Below, piece by piece: positions 48,826 to 60,131 of a stretch of 64,000 nt of DNA. The translations under genes were made by a program, and so were the position numbers. Below the pieces are notes generated by a model. That model saw only the letters and a program-made list of their open reading frames with translations. It was not told where the DNA came from and searched no databases. Origin of the DNA: Castanea sativa (taxonomy: Eukaryota; Streptophyta; Magnoliopsida; Fagales; Fagaceae); the NCBI RefSeq assembly GCF_040712315.1, contig NC_134021.1:44269501-44333500 (forward strand). The letters run 5' to 3'. How positions within the stretch are numbered: the first letter of the stretch is position 1; the number at the start of each line of letters is the position of its first letter.

Positions 48826-49109
48826 ATGGTTCCATCTCTTTCTCAAAAAATGCTTCTCCTCCTAGCCATACTGGCACTTTCTCTTATGAACAAGCCTGCT
48901 GCATATGAAGCTAGGAGGATACCCCATGGAGAAGAACCAAATCTAATGAAGAAAAACCAGTTACTAGGGTCATTGGTTGTGCAAGGCCAAGTCCCTCCAA
49001 TATCTGTGTTCGTGTCCAATCTTCTTACCACCACTGGCGTCACCCCTCCTTCAAGGATCAGCCATAAGGCCTTCGCCAGTGATCCTATGCTATGCGGACA
49101 GCTTCTTAA
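48826..49109 (+). pseudogene. Small secreted peptide precursor, copy 3 (truncated)
   Basis: It matches copy 1 from MVPSLSQKMLLLLAIL through YEARRIPHGEEPNLMKKN to LLN, just before the core motif. There the homology ends after 'cttcttaa' and a MITE begins with tggcctgtttggg. The frame reads on for 12 foreign residues to a stop at 49144-49146. The signal peptide and middle remain, but PNPGT-x-IPSS and the C-terminus are gone, and no copy of them was found further downstream. Amino acid changes (SNPP to SNLL, SWI to SRI) suggest relaxed constraint. If transcribed, it would secrete an empty precursor of about 75 residues. Confidence 0.85.
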
Positions 49110-49300
49110 TGGCCTGTTTGGGAGTTTAAAAAAGGAGGGGGAGTAGAGTAAAGGGAGGGAGAGTAATTCAATTATCTTGTTTGAAAGTTTTTTAAGGAAG
49201 AAGGGGGAGAGATTTGGAGGGGTTTTAACTACTTTTAACCCTTCATTTTTAATTCCTCCAAATTGAAGAGATTTGGAGAGAGAGTAAAGTAGATAAATTA
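49110..49300. mobile_element. Harbinger/Tourist-like MITE, left end
   Basis: Begins TGGCCTGTTTGGGAGT after TAA, followed by 'ggagggggagtagagtaaag', the same start as the complete MITE at 21088. The second terminal repeat could not be found before 54 kb. So the element is truncated, or is one end of a larger unit that includes the PEPCK fragment. Confidence 0.7.
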
Positions 49301-49543
49301 TTGACCAAATGAATTCTCCAATTTATCCGTTTTAAATTAACAAAATTACAAACCAATTATATAAATAATCTTTGTTTGTTTCTTGGGAAAATTTAAGGTG
49401 AAAAAAAAGAAAAAAGAATCTCACTATTTCCTCAGCCCTGACGAAAAAAAAAAAATTGCTATTTACCTTTGTTACTAACGAAAACTAATAACAGTGATAT
49501 CTTTGCTGCTTCTTTGAATTTATAAAAGGAAAAGTTAGAAATC

Positions 49544-49750
49544 ATGGAGGCTGAAAATGGAGAGGCTAGGTTGGCGAGCAAAGGATGTGCAGGGCTGAGG
49601 ATCGAAACGCAGAGGAAGTCGGGTGCAGAGACGGCGACGGTGTGCCACGATGACAATGCGCCGCCGGTGAGAGCTCAGACAATCGATGAGCTTCATTGTC
49701 TTCAGAAGAAGAAATCGGCGCCCAACACTCTGAGGACAGCTGAAGAAGTA
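49544..49750 (+). pseudogene. PEP carboxykinase N-terminal exon fragment
   Basis: The frame opened by the ATG at 49544 reads [14 protein letters not shown], then [12 protein letters not shown], then [17 protein letters not shown]. The VCHDD...TIDELHSLQKK-SAP signature is the plant-specific N-terminal extension of ATP-dependent phosphoenolpyruvate carboxykinase (cytosol, gluconeogenesis). About 70 codons are present with no frameshift. The sequence stops being PEPCK-like at about 49740, with no kinase-domain exon downstream. Codons are GC-rich compared with the surroundings. The preceding 100 bp could be its 5' UTR. It is a transferred or captured first exon, not a working gene. Confidence 0.75.
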
Positions 49751-49789
49751 CGAAACTATAAACATAAAAAATATGTCATACAAAGTTAA

Positions 49790-50745
49790 TCTTATTCTTA
49801 TAATAATTTTAATAGTTAATCACACATAAATTAAAGTCATGGTAGCTATTGAACATATGAATATTTATGTTACTATAATTGTTTTTTAGTACTTATTTGA
49901 TAAATGCAATATCCACTCACTAAAAACTTCTAAGAATGATAACGAATATCATCATCTTCCAACAATAAGCAACTGAGTTTTGCTAAGACATTATCACAAT
50001 ATTTAAATTTTCATAATGAATAGTGTAATATGCAACAATTAAAGTTTTTCATCAAATACCTTCAATCATATATAATGAAAAAAATTTCATTTATACTTTC
50101 TTTTTTATCATTCTACATGAGTCTAGGTACAATATTTAGCTTACTTAGTTTTTAATGAACGCCCATTTTAGGCAAAAAAAAAAAAAGATAACAAAAAGCA
50201 TGTGTCATCGAATTTCCCATTAGATAAATTATAATTTTAAAAAATTTAAACCTCAAAAATCAATGTTTTTTAGGTAATAAATAAAACACTTTATATCACT
50301 ATTCAAACTTTTTAAGCATTACTACCATCTAAAACTCAAAATAAGTGAAGAAAATTTTGAAATGTTAAAATTTAGTGGGAGAATTTTAGACATTACACAA
50401 TGTAATATTTTAAGAATCATAAGGTTTGATTAGGGTTTAACTAAGAGAATAATAATATGACATATTTTCTCTTTTCCAAAATATTAAAGGGAAAATTGTT
50501 TGATTTTAAAGTTTAAGCAGGAATTGTGAACTACCCCAAACATAAAGGATGAAAAGTGTTTTTATCTTAAGCTATTTATTTATTTATTTTGTATGTAAAA
50601 CTCTGTGCTTTTACTTAAACTGGTGCATAAAGATAAAAATACAATAATAAAAAAATACAAAAAGTCAACTCGAGAAAATTGTATGTGAAATAGTAAATTT
50701 TGGCTCAACAAAGTTGACTAAACTAAAAAAGTAATTTCATTGGTA
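49790..50745. other. Noncoding AT-rich spacer
   Basis: No gene, terminal repeat or duplication partner was recognised here. Confidence 0.55.
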
Positions 50746-51508
50746 AGTTTAAATTAGAACCAATAAGAATTTACCACCTATGATTTGTTATGAAAATGTT
50801 GTGAATATCGCACTTTTTTTTCTTCACTATACCTTTAGTTTTAATTGTGGTTAGTTCCAGTATGATATTTTATTTTATTTTATTTAAGCATATAAAGAAT
50901 TAACACCTCAACAATTGTGAAAATATCATGGCTATTTGTTGTGATAATTTTTTATTCTTTTAGGGTAACAACTCATATGTAGATAAAAATAAATAAAAAG
51001 CAGGTTTAATAGACGATCTTCCCCCCCCCCCCAAAAATGTAGTTTTCATAAAAAAAATGCTGTGTTCACAATATTTTCACAAAAAATCATAAAGCAACAG
51101 ATTGTTATTAGTAGTAGTAAAAAAATTATTTTCATTGGTAAATTTAAATTAGAACCAATAACAATTTACCATCTATAATTTATTATAAAAGTGTTGTAAA
51201 AAATATTGTGGATGTCACACTTTTTTTTTTCATAATACCTTTATTTCTAGTTGTGGTTGGTTCTAGTATGCTATTTTTTTAATTTTATTTTAGCCTATAA
51301 AGAATTAATACCTCAACTATTGTGACAATTTGTTGTGATAATATTTTAAACTTTTAGGATAACAACTCATATGCAAATAAGAATAAAAATAAAGATAAAA
51401 GTGTGTTCAATAAGCGATATTTCCAACAAAAAAAAAAAAAAAAGAAGCCAGTGAAACAGTTTGGATTGAATAAACCAAAACTACTATGGTGTTGCTACTG
51501 TAGCTTTG

Positions 51509-52920
51509 TGTTAGGATTAGTGTTCTTAAATTCTATTGTATAATACTATGTATTTTATTATGTATGACGTAATGTTGTATTTAATAAAATTGTTTTATTA
51601 TTATTTGAAATAATGGTAACATGAATATTGAGACATTATCATATAGTCCATGAGATGCATAGTATGTGATTTATGTGAAAAGTCACAGAAGATATAAATC
51701 ACAAGTTATTTGTAAACTCAGAATTATAGTTCGTAGTTGGTGATGAAATTGAGTTTTTCATCTACAAAGACTATAACATATCAACTAAGATGATTTGTCT
51801 TGATCATGGAAATAGAGATTTCTAGTTGGCATGTTGATATGTTTTAAGAGTTAAAACATATTGAACTAGACCGATGTAAGATTTATTATTCTCCTAACGA
51901 CTGTCAAATGAATAATAAACTCACGACTTATATTTGCATGAACTCTTAATCCTAAGAGAATAATGGACTTGATCATAAAGTGTGAGTTGCTTTAATATAT
52001 CAGGAATGAGGTTTAAAAAAGCGATCAAAACCTCAGTATGTTGGGCAACCACATTTAGTGTTGATGAAACATATATTCTCAAGATGGAATTCATAGTCTC
52101 TTAACGTAGATACAAAATATTCCCTTGAGATAAGTTTAATGGTTTTGTTATTCAGAATGTTAGGCCTAACTACTTTAGTAAATTGATGCTAGAGTATATA
52201 TTTATAAAATTGAATTTCATAAATATATGATGAATAACTTAAAGGATTAAATCAGGTACTCAAGGATAAGATATAATAATTTACAAAGTGGAAGTTTATA
52301 TTCATGATTTTGTATTATTACGAATATTTTATGAAGGGGTTGCATGTACAATAAAGTCTTGGGATATAATTTATAGATAAGGCCTAGAGTGCAACTATTT
52401 TTATATAATGGTATTAAATATAGTTAATGGTAACTTTGAATTTGTCAAGAGTTGACAGAAAAGCCCAAGGCTCATTGGAGCTAGTGTCTTATTGGTCCCT
52501 TTTGGTCCCACTCCAAGCCACATACTAAAGCCCAAATGGAAAGGTCCAAAAGGCCAGTCCAATTAGATAATCAGTTAGATACAAAGGGAAAAACATATAG
52601 AAATTTCTGTAGAGAATTGAAAGAACACTATTGCGAAGTGGTGTAAGAAGTGTTAGACACTTTGACATTCTCCCTTTAAAACTGATTGAGATACCACACA
52701 TCTTGGGCGTAAAGTGAAATTGGAGTGAAGATTGAAAGTGTTCCCGAGAACTTCTGGTCTTTGATTTTGAATTTCATCACTCCAAGGTACGCTATTTTGT
52801 TCTTGAATTCTGAAACTTACATAGTGCATGTTATCGATTGTGAATGAAGTAGATCCGTTAAATTTTCACTGCGTATGTTTTGTATGAGATACAAACCATG
52901 TTTAATCCTATAATCCTACA
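51509..52920. mobile_element. Solo LTR, 1412 bp, perfect TSD
   Basis: TGTTAGGATTAG ... TAATCCTACA, flanked by ctttg at 51504-51508 and 52921-52925. It interrupts the second unit of the tandem array, whose sequence resumes at 52926. There are no coding regions. The length and noncoding content fit an LTR of a large Copia or Gypsy family; superfamily not determined. Confidence 0.88.
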
Positions 52921-52934
52921 CTTTGAGCATTGAC

Positions 52935-52938
<4 letters not shown>

Positions 52939-52976
<38 letters not shown>
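52939..52976. repeat. (AT)n microsatellite
   Basis: A 38-bp AT run in the tandem array just after the solo LTR. Confidence 0.95.
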
Positions 52977-52981
<5 letters not shown>

Positions 52982-54141
52982 TTTAGATTAGAACCAATAA
53001 TAATTTACCATATATGATTTGTTATGGAAATGTTGTGAAAAATGTTATAGATGTAGCAATTCTTTTTTCATGATACATTTATTTTTAGCTGTGGTTAGTC
53101 CCGATATAATATTTTTATAATTAGATTTTGACCTATAAGGACTTAACACCTCTAAAAATTGTGAAAATATTATGACAATTTGTTGTTTTAATAGAGTTCA
53201 AGAGCTGATGTTAACAAAAAAAGAAAAGAAAAGAAAGGGCCACCGGAACAATGCCACTTGAACAAACTAAATGCACGGTTGCTTTACTCATTTACACTTT
53301 CTATATATGAAAATTTAAATTAGAACCAATAACAATTTATCACTATGATTTGTTATGAAAATGTTATAGATGTAGTACTTCTTTTTTACAATACATTTAT
53401 TTTTAATTGTGGTTGATCCCAGTATAATATTTTTATTATTTTATTTTAACCTATAAGGACTTGACACCTTTAACAATTGTGAAAATTTGTTGTTTTAATA
53501 GAGTTCATCATACAATATTAACAAAAAAAAGGACCAGCGAAACAGTGCCACTTGAACAAATCAAATTCATGGTTGCTCTACTCATTTACACTTTTTATAT
53601 ATAGAAATTTAAATTAAAACCAATAACAATTTACCACTATAATTTGTTATGAAAGTGTTGTGAAAAAAATTGTAAATGTAACACTTATTTTTCTACAATA
53701 TCTTTATTTTTAGTTGTGATTAATCCCAGTATGATATTTTTGTTATTTTATTTTGACCTATAAAAACTTAATACATTTAACAATTGTAAAAATATAGTGG
53801 TAATTTGTTGATTTAATACGGTTCCACAAGCCATATTTAAATATATATAAAAAAATAAAAAAAAAAAAAAAAAGGTGTGGCCAGCGGAACAGAAACAGTG
53901 CCACTTGAATAAACCAAAATGCACTGTTCACTCGTTGGCGCTTTTTATATATGGAGAAATAAAAGGAGTGTTGCGCAGCTTTATTAATTTTTTTTTGACC
54001 AAAGGGTGTTGGCCTTTTAGTAAATAAATGCTTCTAGAATCTAGAAAAGTCGGTTGAAAATAAAATATACTCCAAATTTGTACACGTACAAACTTTTCAC
54101 AATCCTAAATTCGGGAAGATTCCTGAAAACCGAATGCCGCC

Positions 54142-54215
54142 AACTGCCAACAGCTTTCTCAAAAAAAAAAAAACTGCCAACAGCGTTCTCAAAAAAAAAA
54201 AAACTGCCAACAGAG
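54142..54215. repeat. 30-bp tandem repeat, 2.5 copies
   Basis: The unit 'aactgccaacagcgttctc' plus an A-run starts at 54142, 54172 and 54202. An array of this kind makes open frames in both directions that are not genes. Confidence 0.9.
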
Positions 54216-54603
54216 TTCCAAGCTACATTATGGTGCTGTGGTGGGCCCTCAATCAATTTGTCCCAACTCCCAATAAAGTTCCAAGCTACTTTATCTCCTT
54301 TTCAAAATCATTTGTTTAAAAATCACCGAATGGATGTGTTGTTAGAGGGTGCACCCTATATGAGTTTTGAACACGTATTCAAACTGCAGTGGATATCATT
54401 ATTGTATTATTATTATTATTTTTTTATCTTGCTCGTTTAATTCTAATTTAGATTTCTAGTCCATGCTTTGGCAGTGGAATTTGGAAATTTCTTGGAAGTT
54501 TCGTTGTCTACAAATGCTCTCAACATGTATCTTTATTTACAGAATAGCCAAACTTGTTTTTTCTTAATAATTAATCCAATAAAACACTTAATAATAGTAG
54601 TAA

Positions 54604-54961
54604 GGGATAATTATAAATTACCCATCCGTAATTTAGTTTGAATTTAACTTATTCACTTGTGGTTTCATTTTTTATACTTTACCTACTTATGTTTCACTTC
54701 GTTACTACTTCGTAACCCATTTCTATTTCAGATGTTACTCTAACACATTTTTTTTTATCAAAAACAAAATTCAAAACAGATCAAACACTCTTCTCTCCCA
54801 AAACACACTTCCATCTACATGAGGTAGATCTACTAATTTGCTTGAAAATCATGAGTACATACAATATGAACATCTGAACTGAAATATGTACCACAAAATC
54901 AGCAACTTGCGCAATAACAAAAAGGAAAAAAGAAGTCACTAGTCTCTCTCTTTCCAATTCC

Positions 54962-55015
<54 letters not shown>

Positions 55016-55905
55016 TCTCCATTTTCCATTTTTCCATGATCCATGAGCACCACCCAACATCGATTATCAAGATATAATCACCAACTAGAGCAGCCACTGC
55101 ACCACCAAATTCACAGTTGGATTTTTCTCTCTATCTCACTCTCTGATCTGGCCTACCATGATTCAAACCCAGGGCTTTGAGGTATTCATATGTTCTTTTT
55201 ATAATGGCTAACTTGGGGGTTGAATCATGGATTATGGGTCTTGAACAAAACCCAAAATCAATTCATAGAAAATCTCACTTCTTTTTTCCAAAATGACAAT
55301 ACTGATGTGTTGAATGTTTGATATTGGGTTATTGATTGGTGATGGGTTTTTTGAATTATGAATTTGGTTAGTGGAAGGTGTTGGACTAAGGCTAAACGTG
55401 GTTGCAAAGTTCAAGGTTGCCTCATGGCGGCGGCAAGGTGGGGTTTAATGCTCTTAGCATTGAGATTTTTTTTTTTTTTTTTTTTGTGGGTTTGCTATTT
55501 TCCTTTGAAACCTGGGGTTCTTCAAAACTGGTATTTTTTTTTTTTGTTATTTTGCACGCTGGCTTTCACGATGAAGGTGATTATGGTGGTCTTCTTATGT
55601 TCTAGGTTTGAAAAATTTTTAATTTGAGCCATGTTTGAAGAGATGCATATTCCTGGGTTTAAAATAGCCCATTTTGATCTTGTATTCTTTTTCTTTTTTT
55701 TGTTTTTGTTTTTGTTTTTGTTTTTTTTGGGATGAAAGAGATATAAAATGAGAGTAAAAAGACTTATTTAACCTTCTTTTTTAACAGAGGTGGTAGCAGA
55801 GACTAAACGAAAGTAACCTTAGGTGGGTAAAGTGTCAAAAATGAAACCACGGGTGGATAAGTTAAATTCAAACTAAACCACAAGTAGGTAATTTGTAATT
55901 ATCCC
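54604..55905. mobile_element. Mutator-like element with long TIRs, 1.3 kb
   Basis: The first 120 bp (gggataattataaattacc...) recur in inverted form at 55790-55905 with about 80% identity by eye. Shared blocks include 'ttagtttgaatttaactta' and 'gtggtttcatttt'. It is flanked by tagtagtaa (54595-54603) and tagtagtag (55906-55914), a 9-bp duplication with one mismatch. Long TIRs plus a 9-bp TSD indicate a Mutator-like element. There is no transposase. The 1-kb interior has a (TC)n tract (54968-55013) and GC-richer text around 55080-55440, which could be captured gene sequence, possibly a 5' UTR region. I could not name a donor gene. Confidence 0.82.
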
Positions 55906-55930
55906 TAGTAGTAGTAGTTATAATACTAAT

Positions 55931-55931
<1 letters not shown>

Positions 55932-55981
<50 letters not shown>
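55932..55981. repeat. (AAT)n microsatellite
   Basis: Trinucleotide run of about 50 bp. It is the target of the next solo LTR. Confidence 0.95.
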
Positions 55982-55982
<1 letters not shown>

Positions 55983-55983
55983 G

Positions 55984-56505
55984 TGTAAGGACCAAAAAAT
56001 CGTAAACCAGCTTCAGTTTCTCCTAGCTAGTTCCGTGACTAAAGATCCGAATACAATATATTTGGTAGAGAGGGTCCAACAACAAAAGTCCCCCCTCTGT
56101 ATCTTCCGGTTCCTATTTATATCCTTGGCTCCTCTCATCTCAGCCCTACACCTTGCAATCTACTAAGCTTCTTCCCCCAACACCTGTCCGTCGGTAATGG
56201 AGCAAAGCCCTAACTTTGCGTTCCATACTGTTCAGGTCACGTCTTACATTAATGCAACGGATAAAGTCGGTACTTTCTAATTAATGCGGCCATAAAGGTT
56301 GGTGCCAGACATTTAATGCAACCTTCTAAATTATCCTGCCACATTCAGCTAGTCACAATACATCCCCTATGTCATCAATGCCCGTGCCACTTCATCCTCG
56401 GGTATCCTCGGGTAAGTTTCCTTATTCCTTTATTCTCCCTTGTTTACTATGTCTCGAGCTTCCCTTCCTTGGGTCCTCGGGTTCTTGGGTCTTTGGCACC
56501 TCACA
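55984..56505. mobile_element. Solo LTR, 522 bp, perfect TSD
   Basis: TGTAAGGACC ... GGCACCTCACA, flanked by aatag at 55979-55983 and 56506-56510. It is GC-richer than its surroundings, with 'cctcgggtatcctcggg' and 'gggtcctcgggttcttggg' runs near the end. Orientation cannot be told from the TG/CA ends alone. No internal region is left. Confidence 0.9.
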
Positions 56506-56510
56506 AATAG

Positions 56511-57950
56511 TAATACATTTTTAATAATGATTATCTCTACAAATATCTCTAAAATATGGTTTATTTTAAATTTAAAAAAAAACTAGAATTGAGTTTTTTT
56601 TTTTTCAAACAAAGCTTATAATTTTATTTGGAATTTAATGAAAGTCTATATTAAATTCATTAATTCAAATTAGTACTTATTTTTTAATTAAAATTTTATA
56701 TTATTTACTATATATATACATATTTTTTGGTGCATAACCCCGAAATGACACACAAATCCACATCGATACCAAAAATATTCCATTCCAGTAGTCAATCCCA
56801 TTCGACCTCCCTCCGAAACAGGATTCAAAACATTGGGATTAATTCCAATGTTTAAAAAAAAATAACTCTAGCATACTTGGCTAAGAAAGGAATTGTAGTG
56901 TCTAAAACAGCCTACAGAATTTTGTAGGTGCTCCACGTATGGCGTATGCATAGCCTGCTTAAAACGTGCTGAATTAAAAATAAAGTATCGTTCGACATCC
57001 CATAAAAAAATAAAATGGGTCCTTCAAATTGATGTAAAACAAATTGAAGAAAAATCTGAGGGTCTAAAACAGGAGAAATTATTGAACCTCAATGTGGCCC
57101 CCCCAGCTTCACCCACCAAATAAGAAAGTGCCACTTTAGTTTAACTTTATGAGTCAGCTCTACATCACCACTGATTTGAATAGAGAGCTTTGAAAACCTG
57201 CTAAAAAATAAAGTAGGTCCTTCAAGTTGGTGTAGTACTTGCTGGTATTTGGTAAATTAATGTAACTGTAATTAATTAATTAATTAAGAGATGGATAGAA
57301 ATCTGTTTTCTTAACTTTACTAAGAGTTGTATTTATTCCATCTTATGGTGAAATGACGTCCATTAAAAAAATTATTGATAATGTTAATTTATTTAGAAAA
57401 TCAACGTAGTTGTTCTAAAATCTTTTTTTATCTTTCTTAGTTGAGTCCGGTTAATATGTGTCCTTAGGGCACACATTAAGCTATCTATTTATGGTAAAAT
57501 TTTCTCGAAAATTGAAAAAATTGTCAACACTTTTTTAATTTTCAAAATTTTTTTTCAAAAATAAATAATTATTGTGTGTCTTAGGGTATACATTAGTAAA
57601 ATTCTTCTTAATTATCTATTTGACCGAAAGTTCATGGTTTAAGATATTTTGTCATTTTAGTATTTTACTCTTTAGTGGGCACATGGGTGGACTAGTTACT
57701 AGTTAGGGTCCTTAGGGACCAATAATATGATACATCCCACCAAAATATCAAGTCCAACAATTTTCAAATAGATTAAAATAGAAAGTTGGTCCACAATCAG
57801 ATTTATTGTAAACTTTATCATGTAAAAAACATGTGAGGTAAAATGATAGTATAAAAATAGTGTGCAAAATTTCAAATATCATTTATAACTAAAATCTTTC
57901 AAATTTTACTAATGACGCAAATGATTACTACGAATATTTCTAAACCACAG
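56511..57950. other. Noncoding, diverged duplicate material
   Basis: No gene is seen. 57720-57950 aligns with 640-1149 and with parts of 2900-3050, and supplies the empty site for the LTR at 1150. Confidence 0.6.
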
Positions 57951-57955
57951 AGATA

Positions 57956-58322
57956 GTGGCATCTTTTCCGAATAAGATAAAAATCAACATATATAAAAGA
58001 GTACATAATAAATACTCCATCTCTTTCCGGTGGGCTCAGTCAAGGAACCTTTTTTACACTAAGGACATACCAGAAGATGTTCATTATTGTTCAACCTTTT
58101 TCAACATGAGAGATGAAACATCTTCAAAAACCAAGACATGAATTAAGAATGTTTGCCATTGATCACCATGGCAAAGTTTATTATACTGGTTTTTGGAAGA
58201 CAACAGGAGGGAAAGATCAAGAGGCAAGCCAAGATCAGACTAACCACTTCATTGTACTGGAAGTTCCGTACTTGGCCACTTCAAGGATTGACCTGCTTGA
58301 TGCACAAATAGCTGAATCCTAA
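57956..58322 (+). other. Unrecognised coding-like stretch
   Basis: Two overlapping plus frames carry protein-like text: SRNLFYTKDIPEDVHYC in the first, and FAIDHHGKVYYTGFWKTT then FIVLEVPYLATSRIDLLD in the second, up to a TAA at 58320. A frameshift near 58130 would be needed to join them. Composition is less AT-biased than the surroundings. I do not recognise a domain. It may be an exon remnant or part of an old transposon. Confidence 0.25.
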
Positions 58323-58329
58323 TGTAAAC

Positions 58330-58835
58330 TAACACAAAATGACATAACCCATCTGGCTTCTCAATTCACCAGAGTGCCTCACAATTTAAAGGGTTTACCA
58401 GAGAAAAAAAAAAAAAAGAAAAAAAAAAAAGGAATGCAGTCCCTATATGTTTGTTACTACAACCTTCAAGAGACGCATTCAATCATAAAGTCAAAAGAGA
58501 ATACATTGTGAAAATGATAAAGACAATGCATGTTGTTAACTTATATGGTGTACAAACAACCATTGTTTCAGAAGCATTTTCATTTGCTAGATTGGTAATT
58601 ATTTATATAGCTTTTTTTTCTTTGATTATATGTCGTTTAACCTAAAACAATCTTGAAATTAATTGATTTGGTTGAAGTAGAGCAAAGGCATCGTACTAGA
58701 GAGAGAAAATCTAATTTAGATTGGGTTCGTGTATTTACAATATTTTCATTATATTTTCACAATAAATCTTAAGCGGTAAATTGTAATTAGTTCTAACTTT
58801 CCACCATGAGATGAAAGCAAGTCTTGGTATAACTT
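58330..58835. other. Noncoding spacer
   Basis: A-rich run at 58408-58431, then AT-rich DNA. No gene is seen. Confidence 0.55.
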
Positions 58836-58839
58836 TAGA

Positions 58840-59835
58840 AAACCAAATAACTTTCCACCATTCTACTTTAGGACAATCTTACCTAATTTAATCTCAAGCA
58901 CCAGCAACAATGAAGGACCCTATTCTTGAAGGAATCCACCAAGCCTTGTCATTATCCCAAATTTGATCATAGGCAACTTGTGTAGGATAGTAACCAGGTT
59001 TTTTGACCTAACAGGACCTCAGTTTAATTTTTTACCATTCATGACACTAGCTAATTTGGCATTCACAGCGCTCGCAGCTTCAAAGACCACTCTATGACCA
59101 AACTTGTCCTAGAGAGGCCTAAATAGGTCCTGAGCTTTAAAATTTTCCTCCACCCCCAAGAGCAGTCATGGAAGCTCCTAACACACCAGAAGCTTTGGCC
59201 CTTAAGAATCTACAACTTGAGTTATGCAACATATAAGGATTCAGCTTGTTTGAAGAGAAGTCATATGAATTTCATAATGACTGCCTTATCCCATTCCTCC
59301 ACCCTTTTAAGGACATGACCACTTTCCTTTTTAAGACAACAAACAGCATCCCAAGCCGCTTTTTCATTTTGTACAAGACCATCAATACCTCTCCAAAGGA
59401 AAATAGCAAGACCCTTACCCCTGTTAAAGAAACCCACTAGACTTCAATTGATTGCTATTAAGAATGAGGGATAAGAGATGAATTCTTTAACCCATGCCAC
59501 AAACTTCTCAGGTGACTCCAATGGCAGCTAAACAATGCAAAGTCCAAATGGATGGAATCATATATTCATATACCTTCATGAGATTCACCTTTGTAACGTA
59601 TCTTGGAATACCCCTCTGTCTGTCAAAGTTTTACACCAATTCCTGAGCAAGAACAATGTTTTCTACAATGCACCTATTAGGAATGAATGTTGCCTGGTTA
59701 TTTCTAATCATATTAGCAAGGCATGGTCTAAGTCTATTAGCAAGAATCTTAGTAGTGCACTTGTATATCAGGTTGCAGCAAGATATAGGCCTAAAGTCCC
59801 CATTTTTGAAGGTTTGGAACTTTAGGCACCAAAGT
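58840..59835 (-). pseudogene. LINE ORF2 fragment (RT and downstream)
   Basis: On the minus strand, 59830-59640 reads FRPISCCNLIYKCTTKIL, then NNQATFIPNRC, then ENILLAQELV, which is reverse transcriptase domain text of a plant L1 element. Lower down, about 59420-59240 gives EKAAWDAVCCLKKESG and LKRVEEWDKAVIMKF, which normally lies several hundred residues further along. So the RT core with its FADD site has been lost by an internal deletion. Further LINE-like text continues to about 58840 with many stops. It is not the same copy as the LINE at 21 kb. Confidence 0.78.
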
Positions 59836-59839
59836 AGTG

Positions 59840-60130
59840 ATGGTTGAACTTAAATTAACCTCTTTGAGCAACCTCCCTGTGTTGAGATGGATAATACAGC
59901 ATTAGTGTGTTATGACCTGAGATGATATTCAGGATAAATTGTTATTTGAATTTGAAGTATTTAAATTTAGACTTAGTGATAAATCTTTATTTGAATAAGG
60001 TAGTAGTAGATTAGTATTGTTATTTACTTGTATTCAAATTGATTCCCATATTTTATGATAGGATTAGTTCCCATGTTTTAGGATTTGTTGAAGAGGTTAT
60101 CTCATCCTTGGCTATTTGTGCACGTTAAAC
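59840..60130. other. Noncoding spacer
   Basis: AT-rich; nothing recognised. Confidence 0.5.
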
Positions 60131-60131
60131 A

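Larger units (their letters stand above)
41040..49109 (+). repeat. Segmental duplication unit C
   Basis: It starts near 'aaattattgggtaaaatatt' (A 1903) and runs to the broken peptide copy 3. Added elements: MITE 41345, hAT-like 43992, SINE 45676, Mutator-like 46779, MITE 47882. The first 200 bp at the B/C junction include two 'gcactaaaaaaccagttc' copies (40855 and 40979). These may have served as the recombination site for the tandem. Confidence 0.8.
50747..53955. repeat. Degenerate tandem array, period about 0.3 kb
   Basis: Five units start with 'ttaaattagaaccaataac' or a close form at about 50747, 51142, 52981, 53312 and 53607. Each continues with 'atgatttgttatgaaaatgttgtg', 'tttagttgtggtt..tccagtatgatattttt', 'acaattgtgaaaatat' and, in the better ones, 'gccacttgaacaaaccaaa'. 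Spacings are about 395, (array broken by an LTR), 331 and 295 bp. Identity falls to roughly 75-85%. No coding frame runs through the units. Confidence 0.8.

Noticed and set aside
49459..49783. Minus-strand frames opposite the PEPCK exon
   Set aside because: They mirror a GC-rich coding segment whose plus-strand frame matches a known protein extension.
50747..53955. CRISPR-like or satellite array
   Set aside because: Units are about 300 bp, diverged and few; there are no short identical repeats with unique spacers, and the context is a plant chromosome.
54054..54440. 128-codon plus-strand frame
   Set aside because: It is produced by a 30-bp tandem repeat with A-runs and ends in a T-rich tract.
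55358..55627. Frame with Phe-rich hydrophobic stretch that looks like a membrane protein
   Set aside because: The hydrophobic part comes from T-runs within a Mutator-like element; there is no second line of support.
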